Positions 22,763 to 32,575 of a DNA stretch of 64,000 nucleotides are shown piece by piece. The notes below the pieces were generated by a model. That model did not search any database. It was given only the letters and a program-made list of their open reading frames with translations, and was not told the DNA's origin. The stretch is from the NCBI RefSeq assembly GCF_038502225.1, contig NW_027195400.1, forward strand, positions 62,001-126,000, written 5' to 3'. The position numbers were made by a program, and so were the translations under genes. The stretch comes from Cherax quadricarinatus. Its lineage: Eukaryota > Arthropoda > Malacostraca > Decapoda > Parastacidae. Position 1 is the stretch's first letter. Each line of letters starts with the position of its first letter.

Positions 22763-23617
22763 GTCCTGGGAGACAGTAATAGTAAAGCTGGAGGTGCTGT
22801 CCTGGGAGACAGTAATGGTGAAGCTGGAGGTGCTGTCCTGGGAGACAGAAATGGTGAAGCTGGAGATACTGTCCTGGGAGACAGTAATGGTGAAGCTGGA
22901 GATTTTGTCCAGGTAGTCGGGAATTATACGCAGGAAGGAATACATATAAATGACCTCATAGGGGACAGGAGCCATAGTAGGGAAACAAGTGTAGTCAAAG
23001 ATAAGATAAAACCAATATTGCAAACTAGAAATTCCGCAGGAAATAGCAAACAAGAGGACTCCAATAGCAATAGTGAGGATAAATTACCAAAAACAACTGG
23101 TGGGAGCTCCATTGTTGGTGCTAGGGAGGATAGAAGTAAGACAGGGAAACATGCACCAACAGGGAATACAGTCACAGAAACCCAAGGCAAGCGGAAACCA
23201 AGCCTGTGCACATACTATGCACTTGGTATCTGCTGGCATGGGAAATCTGGAAAAACAGATGGGACGTGCAACTATGACCACCCTAGAAAATGCCATGCCC
23301 ATATGACAACAGGAAAATGCAAACTCCCTTCCTGTAAGCTTTTTCACCCTGAAATGTGTACCTCTTCAGTACAGGAAAGACTGTGCTATAACTTAAATTG
23401 CCAGGCATACCATCTAAAGGGGACAAAAAGATACAAAACATCCAGGCCATGGGAAAACCTGGGTAGCCACAGCCACTCAAGAGGGAGAGGTTTTTTAGTG
23501 CCAGGAAGGAAAAAAAACTGGCAGGAAATGGCAGAAATCGTACACCAAATCCAGTCATTCCTGGAGTGGAACCACAGTCGATGGCCTCCACTCCAAACCA
23601 ACAGATACAGATACTAA
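22763..23617 (+). CDS. CCCH-LINE ORF1, three CCCH zinc fingers
   Basis: The open frame enters from upstream (last stop about 22690) and ends at TAA 23615-23617. It has four copies of a 12-residue acidic Gly-rich repeat, a Ser/Asn/Lys-rich linker, then three Cys3His fingers at about 23207-23413: C-x7-C-x11-C-x3-H, C-x8-C-x4-C-x3-H and C-x8-C-x4-C-x3-H. The end is basic (SHSRGRGFLVPGRKKN). CCCH fingers usually bind RNA, so an RNA-packaging role like other LINE ORF1 proteins is likely; that is inference. No start codon is seen before the fingers, so the N-terminus is truncated or non-AUG. It overlaps ORF2 by 37 bp. Confidence 0.75.
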   Translation, partial: VLGDSNSKAGGAVLGDSNGEAGGAVLGDRNGEAGDTVLGDSNGEAGDFVQVVGNYTQEGIHINDLIGDRSHSRETSVVKDKIKPILQTRNSAGNSKQEDSNSNSEDKLPKTTGGSSIVGAREDRSKTGKHAPTGNTVTETQGKRKPSLCTYYALGICWHGKSGKTDGTCNYDHPRKCHAHMTTGKCKLPSCKLFHPEMCTSSVQERLCYNLNCQAYHLKGTKRYKTSRPWENLGSHSHSRGRGFLVPGRKKNWQEMAEIVHQIQSFLEWNHSRWPPLQTNRYRY

Positions 23618-26600
23618 TGCCGGAAAAAAAATCCCCCCCCAGTACCAACAATACCACCAGTCCGATAACATTCTTCTTTGCAAATATACAGGGTCTAAAG
23701 CCAGCAACAAACAACAAAATACCTTTCATCCGTGGACTGCTTGCAGAGGCAAAGGCAATGTTCGCGGCTTTCACTGAGACCCACATAAAGGATCACTTGG
23801 ACAATGAAATATGGATCCCAGGTTACAACCTATACAGATGTGACAGAGTGAACAGGCAAAAGGGGAGGGTTGGCCTGTACATTGCAGAGTCACTTGTTTG
23901 CACAGAACTGCTTAATGCCTCAAATGACGTAGTGGAAGTTTTAGCAGTAAAGGTCGAGAACCAAAACCTAGTCATTGTGGTAGTCTACAAGCCTCCGGAT
24001 GCAACATCCCAGCAATTCCAGGAACAGCTGTTAAAAATTGACCACTGTCTGGAAAATCTTCCATCTCCTGCACCCAACATCTTGCTCCTGGGGGATTTCA
24101 ACTTAAGGCACCTAAAATGGAGGAATATAGCAAATAATATTGTTGCAGTAATAACACCAGGAGGCAGCTCTGATGAAAACTCACACTCACACGAGCTTTT
24201 AAATCTCTGCACAAAATTCAATTTAAACCAGCAAATAATAGAGCCTACTAGACTGGAGAATACACTAGACCTCATATTCACTAACAATGATGATCTGATA
24301 AGAAATGTCACCATATCAAAAACAATATACTCAGATCACAACATAATTGAGGTTCAGACATGTATGCGAGGAGCCCCAGACCGACAAAATGAGACTAGTC
24401 ACGAGGGAGCATTCACCAAATTCAACTTCAATAACAAAAACATAAAGTGGGACCAAGTAAACCAAGTCCTAACCGATATAAGCTGGGAAGATATACTAAG
24501 CAACACAGACCCAAACTTATGCCTAGAACAGATTAACTCGGTGGCACTCGATGTATGCACAAGGCTTATTCCTCTAAGAAAAAGGAGGAGTAGATGTAAA
24601 ATAGAAAGAGACAGGCGCTCCCTTTACAGGCGACGGAAAAGAATAACAGAGCGGCTAAAAGAGGTCAATATATCTGAAATGCGCAGGGAGACACTGGTCA
24701 GAGAAATAGCAAGCATCGAACTTAAGCTAAAAGAATCCTTTAGGAGTCAGGAATCGCGGGAAGAACTAAAAGCTATAAATGAAATCGAAAGAAACCCAAA
24801 GTATTTCTTCTCCTATGCCAAATCAAAATCGAGAACAACGCCCAGTATTGGGCCCCTACTTAAACAAGATGGGTCCTACACAGATGACAGCAAGGAAATG
24901 AGTGAGCTACTCAAGTCCCAATATGACTCAGTTTTTAGCAAGCCGCTAACCAGACTGAGAGTCGAAGATCAAAATGAATTTTTTATGAGAGAGCCACAAA
25001 ATTTGATTAACACAAGCCTATCCGATGTTATCCTGACGCCAAATGACTTCGAACAGGCGATAAATGACATGCCCATGCACTCTGCCCCAGGGCCAGACTC
25101 ATGGAACTCTGTGTTCATCAAGAACTGCAAGAAGCCCCTATCACGAGCCTTTTCCATCCTATGGAGATGGAGCATGGACACGGGGGTCGTCCCTCAGTTA
25201 CTAAAAACAACAGACATAGCCCCACTCCACAAAGGGGGCAGTAAAGCAACAGCAAAGAACTACAGACCAATAGCACTAACATCCCATATCATAAAAATCT
25301 TTGAAAGGGTCCTAAGAAGCAAGATCACCACCCATCTAGAAACCCATCAGTTACACAACCCAGGGCAACATGGGTTTAGAACAGGTCGCTCCTGTCTGTC
25401 TCAACTACTGGATCACTACGACAAGGTCCTAAATGCACTAGAAGACAAAAAGAATGCAGATGTAATATATACAGACTTTGCAAAAGCCTTCGACAAGTGT
25501 GACCATGGCGTAATAGCGCACAAAATGCGCGCTAAAGGAATAACAGGAAAAGTCGGTCGATGGATCTATAATTTCCTCACTAACAGAACACAGAGAGTAG
25601 TCGTCAACAGAGTAAAGTCCGAGGCAGCTACGGTGAAAAGCTCTGTTCCACAAGGCACAGTACTAGCTCCCATCTTGTTCCTCATCCTCATATCCGACAT
25701 AGACAAGGATGTCAGCCACAGCACCGTGTCTTCCTTTGCAGATGACACCCGAATCTGCATGACAGTGTCTTCCATTGCAGACACTGCAAGGCTCCAGGCG
25801 GACATCAACCAAATCTTTCAGTGGGCTGCAGAAAACAATATGAAGTTCAACGATGAGAAATTTCAATTACTCAGATATGGTAAACATGAGGAAATTAAAT
25901 CTTCATCAGAGTACAAAACAAATTCTGGCCACAAAATAGAGCGAAACACCAACGTCAAAGACCTGGGAGTGATTATGTCGGAGGATCTCACCTTCAAGGA
26001 CCATAACATTGTATCAATCGCATCTGCTAGAAAAATGACAGGATGGATAATGAGAACCTTCAAAACTAGGGAGGCCAAGCCCATGATGACACTCTTCAGG
26101 TCACTTGTTCTATCTAGGCTGGAATATTGCTGCACTCTAACAGCACCTTTCAAGGCAGGTGAAATTGCCGACCTAGAAAATGTACAGAGAACTTTCACGG
26201 CGCGCATAACGGAGATAAAACACCTCAATTACTGGGAGCGCTTGAGGTTTCTAAACCTGTATTCCCTGGAACGCAGGAGGGAGAGATACATGATTATATA
26301 CACCTGGAAAATCCTAGAGGGACTAGTACCGAACTTGCACACGAAAATCACTCACTACGAAAGCAAAAGACTTGCCAGACGATGCACCATCCCTCCAATG
26401 AAAAGCAGGGGTGTCACTAGCACGTTAAGAGACCATACAATAAGTGTCAGGGGCCCGAGACTGTTCAACTGCCTCCCAGCACACATAAGAGGGATTACCA
26501 ACAGACCCCTGGCAGTCTTCAAGCTGGCACTGGACAAGCACCTAAAGTCAGTTCCTGAACAGCCGGGCTGTGGCTCGTACGTTGGTTTGCGTGCAGCCAG

Positions 26601-26673
26601 CAGCAACAGCCTGGTTGATCAGGCGCTGATCCACCAGGAGGCCTGGTCACAGACCGGGCCGCGGGGGCATTGA
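23581..26673 (+). CDS. CCCH-LINE ORF2, intact endonuclease-RT
   Basis: A 1030-residue uninterrupted polyprotein from ATG 23581 (the same frame extends to 23566 without ATG). The AP-like endonuclease has FFANIQGLKP, ETHIKD (catalytic Glu), VVYKPPD, LLGDFNLRH and SDHNIIE. The RT has GPDSW, NYRPIALTSHIIKIFE, HGFRTGRSCLSQ, YTDFAKAFDKCDH (first catalytic Asp), SSVPQGTVLAPILF and SFADDTRI (catalytic Asp pair). The C-terminal domain has LGVIMSEDLTFKDH, HLNYWERLRFLNL and LFNCLPAHIRG. There is no RNase H. The organisation fits the CR1/L2 assemblage; clade placement needs a tree. All catalytic residues are present, so it could encode a working enzyme. Confidence 0.9.
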   Translation: MASTPNQQIQILMPEKKSPPSTNNTTSPITFFFANIQGLKPATNNKIPFIRGLLAEAKAMFAAFTETHIKDHLDNEIWIPGYNLYRCDRVNRQKGRVGLYIAESLVCTELLNASNDVVEVLAVKVENQNLVIVVVYKPPDATSQQFQEQLLKIDHCLENLPSPAPNILLLGDFNLRHLKWRNIANNIVAVITPGGSSDENSHSHELLNLCTKFNLNQQIIEPTRLENTLDLIFTNNDDLIRNVTISKTIYSDHNIIEVQTCMRGAPDRQNETSHEGAFTKFNFNNKNIKWDQVNQVLTDISWEDILSNTDPNLCLEQINSVALDVCTRLIPLRKRRSRCKIERDRRSLYRRRKRITERLKEVNISEMRRETLVREIASIELKLKESFRSQESREELKAINEIERNPKYFFSYAKSKSRTTPSIGPLLKQDGSYTDDSKEMSELLKSQYDSVFSKPLTRLRVEDQNEFFMREPQNLINTSLSDVILTPNDFEQAINDMPMHSAPGPDSWNSVFIKNCKKPLSRAFSILWRWSMDTGVVPQLLKTTDIAPLHKGGSKATAKNYRPIALTSHIIKIFERVLRSKITTHLETHQLHNPGQHGFRTGRSCLSQLLDHYDKVLNALEDKKNADVIYTDFAKAFDKCDHGVIAHKMRAKGITGKVGRWIYNFLTNRTQRVVVNRVKSEAATVKSSVPQGTVLAPILFLILISDIDKDVSHSTVSSFADDTRICMTVSSIADTARLQADINQIFQWAAENNMKFNDEKFQLLRYGKHEEIKSSSEYKTNSGHKIERNTNVKDLGVIMSEDLTFKDHNIVSIASARKMTGWIMRTFKTREAKPMMTLFRSLVLSRLEYCCTLTAPFKAGEIADLENVQRTFTARITEIKHLNYWERLRFLNLYSLERRRERYMIIYTWKILEGLVPNLHTKITHYESKRLARRCTIPPMKSRGVTSTLRDHTISVRGPRLFNCLPAHIRGITNRPLAVFKLALDKHLKSVPEQPGCGSYVGLRAASSNSLVDQALIHQEAWSQTGPRGH

Positions 26674-26707
26674 CCCCCGAAACTCTCTCCAGGTAAACTC
26701 TCTCCAG

Positions 26708-26814
26708 GTATTATTATGTTTCCCTACATCATATTTGTGCACCAAACATTTGTGAATTTTCAAGATTCACGAGGTTCTTGATCCCCAACCCTTGCGAATA
26801 TGGAGGGCCACCTG
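26708..26814 (+). mobile_element. Tigger/pogo-like MITE, right part
   Basis: The right terminus reads GCGAATATGGAGGGCCACCT and ends in CTG next to TA. It is the inverted counterpart of the left end at 22529. A segment of about 46 bp just inside (from TTATTATG to CATTTGTGAA) resembles one at the end of the left part (from TTATTAAT to CATTTGCGA) in direct orientation at roughly 80% identity. Confidence 0.5.
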
Positions 26815-27400
26815 TAATGATATAATACGCAACATTCTCAATGTGTTTGTATATCAAGCTATACAGACCATTGCTAACATCAGTAACATACTATGTACTT
26901 ATATAGAAAATCCCTTATTATGCAGAACATTTCCTGCAACTTATGTTATTGTGTTTTGCAGCTTATTAGATGCATTTTTCCATAAAATGTCTCCCAAAAA
27001 CCACTGCTTCCTATAAACTGAAGGTCAGTTACGGGAGCTATAAGTTTGGGGTGTGGGGGGTGGGCTGTAGCTCTCCCAGTTATATCCGATGCTGAACCAT
27101 TGAAACAAAACAAGTCATAAACTGTGACATACAGTAATTTTGTCCCCAGGATGTGACCCACACCAGTTGGATTACTGGGTGAAGGCTCAAACCTCCACCA
27201 CTAACTGGTCACAAACCATGCCATGTTTATTTCCCCTGTGTGACTTTATTTTCTTTTTGTGAGCAGTGACCAACAGGATTTACTGTTGTGAGGTGAACCG
27301 CTGCGATCACTTGCTTCATAAAGACAGTGGACAGTACGATACTGTTGAATATGAATAACATCCTGAGACATACATTTGTCTTTGCTCACAAGATCAGCAT
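26815..27400. other. Mostly unrecognised A/T-rich DNA
   Basis: No coding frame stands out. About 27136-27172 (TTGTCCCCAGGATGTGACCC, then ACACCAG) is an antisense scrap of the SINE body. TTATGCAGAACATTTCC near 26919 may be part of the same or a related repeat. The rest is unassigned. Confidence 0.5.
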
Positions 27401-27711
27401 TTTTTGCTCAAAAGGTCATTGCCCTGCTCACAAGGTATTTGTCTTCCTCACATGGTTATTGTCCTGCTTACAAGGGCATTGTCCTGCTCACATGGTCATT
27501 GTCCTGCTCACAAGGTTATTGTCCTGCTCACAAGGTTGTCCTGCTCACAAGGTTATTGTCCTGCTCACAAGGTCATTGTCCTGCTCACAAGGTCATTGTC
27601 CTGCTCACATGGTCATTGTCCTGCTCACAAGGTTATTGTCCTGCTCACAAGGTTATTGTCCTGCTCACAAGGTCATTGTCCTGCTCACAAGGTCATTGTC
27701 CTGCTCACATT
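27401..27711. repeat. 20-bp minisatellite, left block
   Basis: About 15 units of 20 bp (GTCCTGCTCACAAGGTCATT and variants with ATGG or TTATT). As 20 is not a multiple of three, the three frames cycle and produce spurious Cys/Leu-rich ORFs. The same repeat resumes at 30206 on the far side of CCCH-LINE copy C. Confidence 0.93.
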
Positions 27712-28401
27712 GTCCTGGGAGACAGAAATGGTGAAGCTGGAGATACTGTCCTGGGAGACAGTAATGGTGAAGCTGGAGATTTTGTCCAGGTAGTCGGGAA
27801 TTATACGCAGGAAGGAATACATATAAATGACCTCATAGGGGACAGGAGCCATAGTAGGGAAACAAGTGTAGTCAAAGATAAGATAAAAAAAATATTGCAA
27901 ACTAGAAATACCGCAGGAAATAGCAAACAAGAGGACTCCAATAGCAATAGTGAGGATAAATTACCAAAAACAACTGGTGGGAGCTCCATTGTTGGTGCTA
28001 GGGAGGATAGAAGTAAGACAGGGAAACATGCACCAACAGGGAATACAGTCACAGAAACCCAAGGCAAGCGGAAACCAAGCCTGTGCACATACTATGCACT
28101 TGGTATCTGCTGGCATGGGAAATCTGGAAAAACAGATGGGACATGCAACTTTGACCACCCTAGAAAATGCCATGCCCATATGACAACAGGAAAATGCAAA
28201 CTCCCTTCCTGTAAGCTTTTTCACCCTGAAATGTGTACCTCTTCAGTACAGGAAAGACTGTGCTATAACTTAAATTGCCAGGCATACCATCTAAAGGGGA
28301 CAAAAAGATACAAAACATCCAGGCCATGGGAAAACCTGGGTAGCCACAGCCACTCAAGAGGGAGAGGTTTTTTAGTGCCAGGAAGGAAAAAAAACTGGTA
28401 G
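27712..28401 (+). pseudogene. CCCH-LINE ORF1, premature stop
   Basis: The same ORF1 as in copy B, with all three CCCH fingers intact (about 28084-28290). A TAG at 28399-28401 replaces the Gln codon that follows GRKKNW in copy B, removing the last third of the C-terminal tail. The frame continues upstream into the minisatellite without a stop, which is coincidental. Only two of the 36-bp N-terminal units are present versus four in copy B. Confidence 0.8.
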
Positions 28402-28457
28402 GAAATGGCAGAAATCGTACACCAAATCCAGTCATTCCTGGAGTGGAACCACAGTCG

Positions 28458-30205
28458 ATGGCCTCCACTCCAAACCAACAGATACAGATACTAATGCCGG
28501 AAAAAAAATCCCCCCCCAGTACCAACAATACCACCAGTCCGATAACATTCTTCTTTGCAAATATACAGGGTCTAAAGCCAGCAACAAACAACAAAATACC
28601 TTTCATCCGTGGACTGCTTGCAGAGGCAAAGGCAATGTTCGCGGCTTTCACTGAGACCCACATAAAGGATCACTTGGACAACGAAATATGGATCCCAGGT
28701 TACAACCTATACAGATGTGACAGAGTGAACAGGCAAAAGGGGGGGGGGTTGGCCTGTACATTGCAGAGTCACTTGTTTGCACAGAACTGCTTAATGCCTC
28801 AAATGATGTAGTGGAAGCTTTAGCAGTAAAGGTCGAGAACCAAAACCTAGTCATTGTGGTAGTCTACAAGCCTCCGGATGCAACATCCCAGCAATTCCAG
28901 GAACAGCTGTTAAAAATTGACCACTGTCTGGAAAATCTTCCAGCTCCCGCACCCAACATCTTGCTCCTGGGGGACTTCAACTTAAGGCACCTAAAATGGA
29001 GGAATATAGCCAATAATATTGTTGCAGTAATAACACCAGGAGGCAGCTCTGATGAAAACTCACACTCAAACGAGCTTTTAAATCTCTGCACAAAATTCAA
29101 TTTAAACCAGCAAATAATAGAGCCTACTAGACTGGAGAATACACTAGACCTCATCTTCACTAACAATGATGATCTGATAAGAAATGTCACCATATCAAAA
29201 ACAATATACTCAGATCACAACATAATTGAGGTTCAGACGTGTATGCGTGGAGCCCCAGACCGACAAAATGAGACTAGTCACGAGGGAGCATTCACCAAAT
29301 TCAACTTCAATAACAAAAACATAAAGTGGGACCAAGTAAACCAAGTCCTAACCGATATAAGCTGGGAAGATATACTAAGCAACACAGACCCAAACTTATG
29401 CCTAGAACAGATTAACTCGGTGGCACTCGATGTATGCACAAGGCTTATTCCTCTAAGAAAAAGGAGGAGTAGATGTAAAATAGAAAGAGACAGGCGCTCC
29501 CTTTACAGGCGACGGAAAAGAATAACAGAGCGGCTAAAAGAGGTCAATATATCTGAAATGCGCAGGGAGACACTGGTCAGAGAAATAGCAAGCATCGAAC
29601 TTAAGCTAAAAGAATCCTTTAGGAGTCAGGAATCGCGGGAAGAACTAAAAGCCATAAATGAAATCGAAAGAAACCCAAAGTATTTCTTCTCCTATGCCAA
29701 ATCAAAATCGAGAACAACGTCCAGTATTGGGCCCCTACTTAAACAAGATGGGTCCTACACAGATGACAGCAAGGAAATGAGTGAGCTACTCAAGTCCCAA
29801 TATGACTCAGTTTTTAGCAAGCCGCTAACCAGACTGAGAGTCGAAGATCAAAATAACATTGTATCAATCGCATCTGCTAGAAAAATGACAGGATGGACAA
29901 TGAGAACCTTCAAAACTAGGGAGGCCAAGCCCATGATGACACTCTTCAGGTCACTTGTTCTATCTAGGCTGGAATATTGCTGCACTCTAACAGCACCTTT
30001 CAAGGCAGGTGAAATTGCCGACCTAGAAAATGTACAGAGAACTTTCACGGCGCGCATAACGGAGATAAAACACCTCAATTACTGGGAGCGCTTGAGGTTT
30101 CTAAACCTGTATTCCCTGGAACGCAGGAGGGAGAGATACATGATTATATACACCTGGAAAATCCTAGAGGGACTAGTACCGAACTTGCACACGAAAATCA
30201 CTCAC
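28458..30205 (+). pseudogene. CCCH-LINE ORF2, RT core deleted
   Basis: The endonuclease start (FFANIQGLKP) is followed by a frameshift in a ten-G run at 28739-28748. From 28811 the frame is open through LLGDFNLRH and SDHNII to the middle of ORF2, then jumps at 29853 directly to the C-terminal domain (NIVSIASARKMTGW). All RT catalytic motifs are therefore gone. The frame runs on into the minisatellite at the right edge, giving a chimeric 581-codon ORF that has no biological meaning. Confidence 0.87.
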
Positions 30206-30493
30206 TCACATGGTCATTGTCCTGCTCACAAGATTATTGTCCTACTCACAAGGTCATTGTCCTGCTCACAAGGTTATTGTTTTGCTCACATGGTCATTGT
30301 CCTGCTTACAAGGTTATTGTCCTGCTCACATGGTCATTGTCCTGCTCACAAGATTATTGTCCTGCTCACAAGGTCATTGTCCTGCTTACAAGGTTATTGT
30401 CCTGCTCACAAGGTCATTGTCCTGCTCACAAGGTTATTGTCCTGCTCACAAGGTCATTGTCCTGCATACAAGGTCATTGTCCTGTTCACCAAA
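30206..30493. repeat. 20-bp minisatellite, right block
   Basis: About 14 units of the same 20-bp repeat as at 27401-27711, in the same orientation, with variants GATTATT and GGTCATT. The junction with the LINE falls at a shared CTCAC. Confidence 0.93.
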
Positions 30494-30801
30494 TTAATTT
30501 CTTATCATAAGGTCATTTTCATGGTCATAAGAACAGTTCTCTTGATTGTAGGATAATTTTCTTACCGAACAATGGCAAGAGTATGGGAGGCCAACCCTGA
30601 ATCATACAACTTTTCACTGTATGTAGAGATTATATAAATTTTGACTGCATGTAGAAATTGTATATAGTATTTTCACTGTATGTAGAGTTTGTATATATAT
30701 ATTAGAACTTGTATATATCTTCACTGTATATAGAACTTTTGTATCTTCTCACTGTGCATAGAACTTGTATATGTTTTCATTCATTTCACCGGTTGTTTCA
30801 G
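30494..30801. other. Intron end with GTATGTAGA-type short repeats
   Basis: A/T-rich stretch with five or six degenerate TTCACTGTATGTAGA-type units (30618-30770), then a pyrimidine-rich run and TTTCAG at 30796-30801, the splice acceptor of the AASS exon. No coding sequence precedes the acceptor here. Confidence 0.65.
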
Positions 30802-30927
30802 ATGGTGCCATATGCCACGTTGATCATCAGTGGTATATACAGGGCAGTGAACTCACCCAAACTTCTAACCATCCCTGATGCCAAGTTCCTCCTGCAGCCT
30901 ATATATACACTCTGGCTCCCTACCAGT
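30802..30927 (+). CDS. AASS: AASS exon (LKR domain, part 1 of 3)
   Basis: A 126-bp exon, 42 codons, bounded by TTTCAG and GTAAGT. It encodes MVPYATLIISGIYRAV, then SPKLLTIPDAKFLL. This matches the end of the lysine-ketoglutarate reductase half of alpha-aminoadipic semialdehyde synthase (PYTT-LINGIYW and PRLLT--DA-LL in vertebrate AASS, from memory). The enzyme is mitochondrial and carries out the first two steps of lysine breakdown through saccharopine. The exon ends in phase 0 and the next exon begins in phase 0. The first Met is internal, not a start codon. Confidence 0.82.
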
Positions 30928-31194
30928 GTAAGTTTCTTTATATTTACACAAGCATATTTAAAGGGTTGGGTTAAAAGTTCCTATCTTTATTTACAAGAGC
31001 TATTACTTAACTTCAACTCATTTGAAAACCTTTTTATTTTATGACCACAATGGATTTTGACTTTTTTGGGTTATCCTGGTGGGTATTTTACAAATATGTA
31101 TGGTAATTGTACTTAAGTGTACCTGTAGCTTACTTACTTACAAACAGAATGAAATTGGAGGCATATGTGGGCCAGCAATTTCATTTGGTCAACT

Positions 31195-32457
31195 GACTTT
31201 ATTTCAGTTATGTTGTAAGAACATGTTCCATTTTAGAATCGTCTTAGGATTAAATGATCTCAGACGAAGTGATGTTCTGGAGTAGGGTACAGTCAGAGAG
31301 TAGTTGCTGCTTGCTGCCTGTCTTGCAGTGTAGAAGCTCACTTCTTGCTGTTCTTGGAGTGGAGGTACTTTGACACTATTGGCCTTGTCTACAACAGTAA
31401 GGCAACCCACATTCCTCCAGTGTTGAAGGCTCTGCTGAAATGATGGATCTGTCCAGGCTGGGTTCAGACAAGAGATAAGTCGTTTTGCTCTCTTCTCTTT
31501 TCTGTCAAGAAATCACAGATGAGACATGGGGCAGGCAGTCCAAGAAAGTGGAGCACACTCAAGTTGTAAGCAGTCTTGCCTCATACAGTGTCTTGCAGCC
31601 TCTACTGTTTAGAGTCAAATTTTACCCCAAGGATATCAACCTCATCCCAGGGTACCAACACTCTCCCATTCATTCTTACTGCTGCACCAGCATTACTATC
31701 ATGGCGCATAGAGACCATCACCTGTGTTTTCTTAGAAGCAAATGCAACTTGCCATCATTTTTCCTAGGCTGTAAGCTGGTGATTGATGTAACATAGAGCA
31801 GCTAGCATTTCCTCTCCTGGATAAGTGAATGCTAGAGTACAGTCATCTCCATATGCATGGGATTCTAGGACGAGCTGAAGGTCATTGAAATAAACATTCC
31901 ATAACAGTAGCACAAGCACACTTCCCTTTGGTACACTGGCACTAGTAGTGAGTCTTGTTGACTCTGTTCCACTCAGAACTACATTTAGAGATATACCTTG
32001 AAGGTAATTACTGAGAAGGCATAGTGTAGATCTAGCTGGTAACTCCTAGTGCTTGCAGTTTTGCCAAGAGTCCCTGGTGCCATACTCGGTGGAAATGTAG
32101 CAATGTCCAGTGCTACTACACAGCTGACTGTGGATTCATCTAGTGACTGGTGCCACTTAGTGGAGAAGTTTAACAACAGATCAGCAGAAGAGTGACTTTT
32201 TCTGAAGCCATATTGACGATCACAAAGAAGTGAATGGTAGTGGAAAAACTCATCCTCATTTATTGTGAGGTTATTGTCTCAGGAATCTTGCCAGTGATTG
32301 ACAAAACTGACACAAGTCTGTGGTTGTTGATTTCCATTCTGCTCTTCTTTTTGTGAACTGGGAAATACATTTGCCTCTTTCCACAGAGAAGGCCATTTAC
32401 ACTACTAGGCACTGCTGATAGATGCGAGTTCGAGGTGCTGCTAGCTGGTCTGCACAT
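31195..32457 (-). pseudogene. Jockey-like LINE RT relic, antisense in intron
   Basis: On the minus strand the conceptual translation, with many stops and frameshifts, reads VHKKKSRMEINN, then SVLSITGKIPE, QYGFRKSHSSADLL, CVVALDIA, VWHQGLLAKLQALGV, SVPKGSVL, NVYFNDL and AYGDDCTL (degenerate A-DD motif). This order is that of a jockey-type reverse transcriptase. It fills most of the intron between AASS exons 1 and 2 of this window. It is much more decayed than the CCCH-LINE copies, so it is an old insertion. Confidence 0.75.
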
Positions 32458-32575
32458 CTACTCAGCAATCTTGGGCTCACCTTTCTGGACCCACAGCTTT
32501 TTTCTTCCTCTCTGTCTGCCTATACTCGCCTATTTGTATTTCTCAGTTCTTTACATATGGACTTAGTGCCTATTT

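Larger units (their letters stand above)
22763..26707 (+). mobile_element. CCCH-LINE copy B, most complete copy
   Basis: It contains four 36-bp tandem units (22763-22906) encoding a 12-residue VLGDSNGEAGG-type repeat, ORF1 with CCCH fingers, an uninterrupted ORF2 and the repeated CTCCAGGTA 3' end. It is flanked on both sides by pieces of a Tigger-like MITE. Because ORF2 is intact and other copies differ by few bases, this is the best candidate in the window for a recently mobile element. The 5' end is uncertain: no in-frame ATG precedes the fingers. Confidence 0.85.
27712..30205 (+). mobile_element. CCCH-LINE copy C, truncated and internally deleted
   Basis: It starts inside the 36-bp ORF1 repeats (two units remain) and ends inside ORF2 (EGLVPNLHTKITH). 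It therefore lacks both natural ends. About 1 kb of the RT core is deleted at 29853: sequence equivalent to copy B 24974 joins that equivalent to 26005. Both flanks are the 20-bp minisatellite. Sequence identity to copy B is very high. Confidence 0.9.

Noticed and set aside
27376..28401. 341-codon ORF as full-length ORF1 of copy C
   Set aside because: Its first third is minisatellite sequence; the real ORF1 part starts near 27712.
28811..30556. 581-codon ORF as a functional LINE protein
   Set aside because: The RT core is deleted and the C-terminal part is minisatellite.
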